15,517 nt of DNA. Source: Bacteriovoracaceae bacterium (lineage in GTDB: Bacteria > Bdellovibrionota > Bacteriovoracia > Bacteriovoracales > Bacteriovoracaceae). The notes beneath the pieces were generated by a model. The model saw only the letters and a list, made by a program, of their open reading frames with translations. It did no database searches and had not been told where the DNA came from. How positions within the stretch are numbered: position 1 is the stretch's first letter; the number at the start of each line of letters is the position of its first letter. Positions 11,975 through 15,517 of the stretch are shown here, piece by piece. The DNA lies in contig CANFNN010000033.1 of NCBI GenBank assembly GCA_947448095.1, forward strand, positions 1 through 15,517, read 5' to 3'. The position numbers and the translations under genes were made by a program.

Positions 11975-12210
11975 TACGTTAAGACTCCTCTTACACGTTT
12001 AGAGAATTCCCTCAAGGCATCGTTCAAGCTCATCCCCTTATCAAGGTAAGTTCTCATTTCGGCTGCCATAAGGTAGTCACTCATTTGTTCACCAGCATCT
12101 TCCTGCGTTTTCACTGGAGCAGATCCTGTTGATTCAAATTGATCAGCAAATTGATTTAGTTCATCAACGGTATATTTCTGCGCCAATTCTTTAACCGATT
12201 TAACGTCCAT
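11974..12210 (-). CDS. Small DUF6952-like protein beside thioredoxin, 78 residues
   Basis: A soluble helical protein starting MDVKSVKELAQKYTVDELNQFADQ, with a variable acidic middle (KTQEDAGEQMSDYLMAAEMR) and a conserved-looking end (DKGMSLNDALREFSKRVRGVL). The pattern of a short N-terminal helix, a gap, then a G-x-x-x-x-x-A-L-R-x-F-x-x-R-V tail resembles the small DUF6952 proteins encoded next to thioredoxin in Bacteroidetes; the match is from memory and not certain. It starts just 2 bp after the thioredoxin stop and its stop overlaps the GNAT ATG (TAATG), so it is the middle gene of a tightly coupled trio. A role as thioredoxin partner is suggested by context only. Confidence 0.7.
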   Translation of the reverse strand: MDVKSVKELAQKYTVDELNQFADQFESTGSAPVKTQEDAGEQMSDYLMAAEMRTYLDKGMSLNDALREFSKRVRGVLT

Positions 12211-12212
12211 AA

Positions 12213-12524
12213 TTAAGCCTTCATACTTTGAATGAATTGTCTGAATGCCTCTTCCTTAGTCACATTGACTAAATCTTGAGGCTCGCCATTTTTAAAACAA
12301 CCAACAGAAGGAAGTCCCGGAAGTTCAATCAATTCTTTAATCTTAGGATTTTTTTCGACATCAATTTTATAAATTTTTACGCCCTCTTCCTCCGCAACCC
12401 GAGAGAACATGGGAGCCGCTACCCGGCAAGCCCCACACCAAGAAGCGTAAAAATCAACGAAGACCATTGGCTCTTTTTCAATAATCTCAAAGATGGTGTC
12501 ATCTGAAAGTTCAGTCATATTCAT
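12213..12524 (-). CDS. Thioredoxin-fold protein with WCGAC active site, 103 residues
   Basis: Thioredoxins reduce disulfides in cytoplasmic proteins. The sequence has the classic strand-active site-helix VFVDFYASWCGACRVAAPMF (21-40) with the redox pair C30 and C33. The usual CGPC is CGAC here, a change known in the family to alter redox potential and stability. The cis-proline is P72 in GLPSVGCFKNG, followed by the final strand and helix. There is no signal peptide, so it is cytoplasmic. AAGGA lies seven bases before the ATG at 12524, and the gene begins 13 bp after the rapA stop. The 78-residue gene starts 2 bp after it. A third cysteine (C76) after the cis-proline is extra. Confidence 0.92.
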   Translation of the reverse strand: MNMTELSDDTIFEIIEKEPMVFVDFYASWCGACRVAAPMFSRVAEEEGVKIYKIDVEKNPKIKELIELPGLPSVGCFKNGEPQDLVNVTKEEAFRQFIQSMKA

Positions 12525-12537
12525 ATTAAATTCCTTT

Positions 12538-15276
12538 TTAACTTACAATTAAGCGTAATGAATCCAGAGAAAGCTCTGCTTTATCCATCGCTTTTAACAT
12601 ATTATCCCGGTTAAATTTCAGCATTATAATTTCAGTCTCTGAAACAGTAGGGTTCACTTTCCTCAAGGCCTGTAATCTCTCAATCTCAGCATTCATTGAT
12701 TTAAGCATGTCATCACGAAATTTTTCCTTGTACTGTTTCGCTCGTGCCAGGCACATCTCCTTTCCAGTTTTGATACATTGTTTTAAAAAGTCCCTTGGAA
12801 GTTCCTTCATTTGTGCACGTTTTTCAGCATCAATTGTTCCCGTATTTTCATCAATAAACTTCTTAGGAAGTTTTTGAGTCATGTCAGCGAACTGAGAATT
12901 TAACAGGACCCTAAGTGGAGTCGGAGGAAAGAATTTCTGGAGTTGAAGTTTTTTATCAGCGATACAGCTTAATAAATAATACCCCTCAAAAAGAAAGCTT
13001 TCCTTAGAAGGTGTTTTCCATGAAGTGATGGTGACGTTACCCATCTCCTTTGAGGAGATATAATCCATTATTCCTACCACCATCGGATGATCCCAACTTA
13101 AGAAAGTAATATCCTCTCGTTTAAGAGCATTCTCTCTCTTAAAGGTAATCGTCATACCCTCATTATCTAAACAGGGAAAATGCGGCAAATACATATTATC
13201 ACTCGGACGGATAAAAAATGTATACGGATCATTCATGTCCTCTGCATCCACACCCATCAAGTTAAACAAATTGAGCATAAAGTCTTTGAGATCCGAAGAA
13301 TCATCTTGAGCTTTGAGCTCTGAGACAAATGCCATGGCCTTAGTATGGTTAAACGAATTGAATTCAATCAATTGATCCTGACCCTCTTCCAATTTCTGTT
13401 CAATCTCCTGATGCAGTTCCTGAGTTGTTTTTAAAAACTTTTTAAATTCTTTCTCAGGATAGTCATCTTGAGCGGCAGATTCGAGCAAGACCACTAAGTC
13501 TTCTCGAACCGTGGCATAGAGTTCAGTCCCACCACGAGGTGAAGATTCAAAAGCATTAAACCCTTCGTGATACCATCTCATGAGAAGCTCATCACTGGAC
13601 TTTTCAACGTATGGAACGTGGATTTGAATATCATTTTTCTGCCCAATACGGTCCAAGCGTCCAATTCTCTGCTCAAGCAGATCAGGTAACTTCGGAAGAT
13701 CAAATAGAATCAGATGTTTTGCGAACTCAAAATTTCGTCCCTCAGATCCAATCTCAGTAGATAAAAGAATATCTGCTCCATCGGGTTCAGCAAAATAAGC
13801 CGCCTGACGATCTCGGTTCATGAGATTCATTCCTGAATGAAAAAAGGCAACTTTAGCAGTGGTTTTTTCTTTGAGAACTTTTTCCAGTTCCACTACCAAA
13901 TCTTTATCATGACAAATGAGTAGCGTTTTATCGGCCTTATTCGCCTCAACAAACTCTGCAAGCCAGCCTGATTTTAGTTCAAAAAGTTTTTTGTCTGGAT
14001 TTTTTGTTTTACCTAATTTCACGGGATAGGAATGAAAAACTCGTTTTGGGAAAAACTCTTGAAAAGTCGCCATCGTTTTGCGCGTATTTCGAAAGTAAAT
14101 TCTTCCTGTTCCATGTCGATCGACTAACATCTGCAAAGCTGCTTCTTTATCTAATCCTTCGGCATCAACACCCAGTTTTTCTTTAAGAGATTTTTTATCC
14201 GAAGCTGTAAGAGTTTTGCCTGAGATTAATTTATTCGCAAGATCTGAAATAGGTTTATAGCCCATTGTCTCTTCTACAAACTGGTTATAATCATGGAAGC
14301 GGTTTGAATCCAGCAAATGAAGACGTGCATAGTGTCCAGCAAGACCCAAAATTTCGGGCGTTCCAGATAAGAGCAGAACTCCCGGAGTATCTTTCGCGAT
14401 GGCAGCGACAAAATCATATTCTGGAGAAGAATTATCCGGCGCCCACCTTAATTGGTGGGCCTCATCTACAATAAGTAGATCCCATTTATTTTCCATCGCC
14501 TGCTCCATCAACCAGTCCTCACGCATGAGGTATTTAGTCGAAGCAACAAATAGTTGCCCCTCTTCAAAAGGCTGATCGCCACGCTTGATTTCGGAGTCAT
14601 GATTAATCGTTTTAAATGTTAGCTGAAACTTGCGTAGCATCTCGACAAACCACTGATAGACAAGGGAATCAGGTACAAGAATCAATGCCCGCTCCACTCT
14701 TCCAGTAAGAATCAAATGATGCAGAATAAGTCCTGCCTCAATTGTTTTACCTAGTCCAACTTCATCGGCCAATAAGACTCGCGGACGACTTCGTTTGCAA
14801 ATCTCACTCGCCACAAACATTTGGTGCGGAATCAGATTCACTTTCGGTCCAATGAATCCCCGAGTGGGTGAAATAAACAACTTCCTTTGATTGAGAAGTG
14901 TATCGTAGCGCATTTTAAAAAATTCGCTCGTATCAATATTTCCAGCGAAGAGTCGCTCTTCTGGTTTAGAGAATGACAATGTATCAGCGAGTTGAGTTTC
15001 AGAAAGTGAATAGCCACTTCCCTCATAGGTTACCAAACCAGCAGCTTCCTTAACGGATTCAACAATAAATGTATCTCCATTTTGTCCCTTTACCTCATCG
15101 CCCTCAACAAAACGAATCCTCCTGAGAGGTGCGGTCGTTGAACCATACTTACGGTCGACCTTAGTCGCAGGAAAAAAACAGGTTACTGTTTTCGCTTCGA
15201 CTTCAACTATTACTCCCAACCCCAATTCTGGTTCAGATTCCGATATCCAGCGTTGGCCAATGATGAACTGCTTCAT
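12538..15276 (-). CDS. rapA: RNA polymerase-associated ATPase RapA (HepA), SWI2/SNF2 family
   Basis: RapA binds RNA polymerase and uses ATP to recycle it from stalled or post-termination complexes. The N-terminus (MKQFIIGQRWISESEPELGLG) and FSKPEERLFAG (102-112) match the RapA N-terminal Tudor-like domains. The helicase core follows: motif I LADEVGLGKT (169-178), DEAH box (271-274), SGT (304-306), motif V STEIGSEGRNFEF (506-518), and motif VI QRIGRLDRIGQ (536-546) with two arginines. The rest covers the RapA-specific C-terminal regions. At 912 residues it is slightly shorter than E. coli RapA (968). An in-frame ATG 17 codons upstream exists, but the ATG at 15276 follows GGAGGTGA directly and gives the family N-terminus. 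First gene of a minus-strand run with thioredoxin, a small protein and GNAT; divergent from the gene at 15351. Confidence 0.96.
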   Translation of the reverse strand: MKQFIIGQRWISESEPELGLGVIVEVEAKTVTCFFPATKVDRKYGSTTAPLRRIRFVEGDEVKGQNGDTFIVESVKEAAGLVTYEGSGYSLSETQLADTLSFSKPEERLFAGNIDTSEFFKMRYDTLLNQRKLFISPTRGFIGPKVNLIPHQMFVASEICKRSRPRVLLADEVGLGKTIEAGLILHHLILTGRVERALILVPDSLVYQWFVEMLRKFQLTFKTINHDSEIKRGDQPFEEGQLFVASTKYLMREDWLMEQAMENKWDLLIVDEAHQLRWAPDNSSPEYDFVAAIAKDTPGVLLLSGTPEILGLAGHYARLHLLDSNRFHDYNQFVEETMGYKPISDLANKLISGKTLTASDKKSLKEKLGVDAEGLDKEAALQMLVDRHGTGRIYFRNTRKTMATFQEFFPKRVFHSYPVKLGKTKNPDKKLFELKSGWLAEFVEANKADKTLLICHDKDLVVELEKVLKEKTTAKVAFFHSGMNLMNRDRQAAYFAEPDGADILLSTEIGSEGRNFEFAKHLILFDLPKLPDLLEQRIGRLDRIGQKNDIQIHVPYVEKSSDELLMRWYHEGFNAFESSPRGGTELYATVREDLVVLLESAAQDDYPEKEFKKFLKTTQELHQEIEQKLEEGQDQLIEFNSFNHTKAMAFVSELKAQDDSSDLKDFMLNLFNLMGVDAEDMNDPYTFFIRPSDNMYLPHFPCLDNEGMTITFKRENALKREDITFLSWDHPMVVGIMDYISSKEMGNVTITSWKTPSKESFLFEGYYLLSCIADKKLQLQKFFPPTPLRVLLNSQFADMTQKLPKKFIDENTGTIDAEKRAQMKELPRDFLKQCIKTGKEMCLARAKQYKEKFRDDMLKSMNAEIERLQALRKVNPTVSETEIIMLKFNRDNMLKAMDKAELSLDSLRLIVS

Positions 15277-15350
15277 CTCACCTCCAGGCAGTGACAAATG
15301 TACAAGTTTGAACCAAGATATTAGCAAATGCGATTGAGGGGTAAAAGCTT

Positions 15351-15517
15351 ATGATGAAAAAATCTTGGATTACGCTAGGTTTAATGCTGTTGTTCATAAA
15401 TATAAAGGCTTCAGCAGCTCAAATAAGCGCTGGGCCATGGAGATTTGTTCTCAAAACGACCAACGCTGAAGTTCCCTTCATCATTGAATTTAAGTATAAC
15501 AAGAAAAATAAGTTGAC
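15351..15517 (+). CDS. Exported protein, N-terminal part (cut by window edge), possibly TlpA-type redoxin
   Basis: Fifty-five codons are visible before the right edge. MMKKSWITLGLMLLFINIKASA is a clear signal peptide with predicted cleavage after an Ala in ASAA. The mature start QISAGPWRFVLKTTNAEVPFIIEFKYNKK resembles the beta-rich N-terminal domain that precedes the thioredoxin domain in some TlpA-type disulfide reductases (GxWR-x-x-L, then E-x-PF); with no thioredoxin motif in view this is tentative. GAGGGG (15336-15341) lies nine bases before the first ATG; a second ATG follows immediately. It is divergent from rapA, with about 74 bp between the two starts. Confidence 0.65.
   Translation, partial: MMKKSWITLGLMLLFINIKASAAQISAGPWRFVLKTTNAEVPFIIEFKYNKKNKL

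Noticed and set aside
15277..15327. Longer RapA N-terminus from the upstream in-frame ATG
   Set aside because: The extra 17 residues are not RapA-like and cover the strong GGAGGTGA that serves the ATG at 15276.

Overview
The window looks like chromosome from a Gram-negative, AT-rich bacterium. It holds GreB, RapA and a cleavable LexA, several small Sec-exported proteins of unknown function, and two -24/-12 (sigma-54) promoters. The combination best fits the Bdellovibrionota (Bacteriovorax-like), but that placement is an inference from style and gene content, not proof. I see no phage, transposon or CRISPR, so this reads as core or lightly variable chromosome.

Layout. 1-934 (minus): the N-terminal part of a DAO-type FAD oxidoreductase running off the left edge, preceded by a 79-residue unknown gene; a 14-bp hairpin buries the oxidoreductase ribosome site. 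1134-3214 (plus): a small membrane-anchored protein, greB and two exported proteins. 3257-4153 (plus): a radical SAM/SPASM-like enzyme whose start codon lies inside the terminator hairpin of the gene before it. 4180-5288 (plus): lexA with a strong promoter carrying two TACG-N7-TACG elements, then a 65-residue unknown, a compound terminator-like hairpin and a 29-residue membrane peptide with a strong Shine-Dalgarno sequence. 5285-6440: a divergent pair, a DUF5522-like Cys-rich protein (minus) and an exported protein (plus), with overlapping -10 elements and almost no leaders.

6441-7181 has no convincing protein gene longer than about 14 codons. It holds two tandem copies of what I read as a sigma-54-transcribed structured small RNA. 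Each has a GG-N10-GC promoter, a closing stem joining its 5' and 3' ends, a conserved first hairpin, a second hairpin whose sequence differs entirely between copies while pairing is kept, and a possible pseudoknot from the second hairpin loop to the bases just 3' of the closing stem. Compensatory changes between the copies support the fold. I recognise no known RNA family here, and this is the strongest candidate for something undescribed.

7182-11423: surface-glycan type genes, namely a SAM methyltransferase overlapped by a YfhO-like multi-pass membrane protein (minus), divergent from a DUF2723/GT117-like membrane glycosyltransferase (plus). 11428-15276 (minus): a compact run rapA, thioredoxin (WCGAC), a small DUF6952-like protein, a GNAT acetyltransferase and tRNA-Arg(CCT). 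At 15351 an exported protein starts on the plus strand and runs off the right edge.
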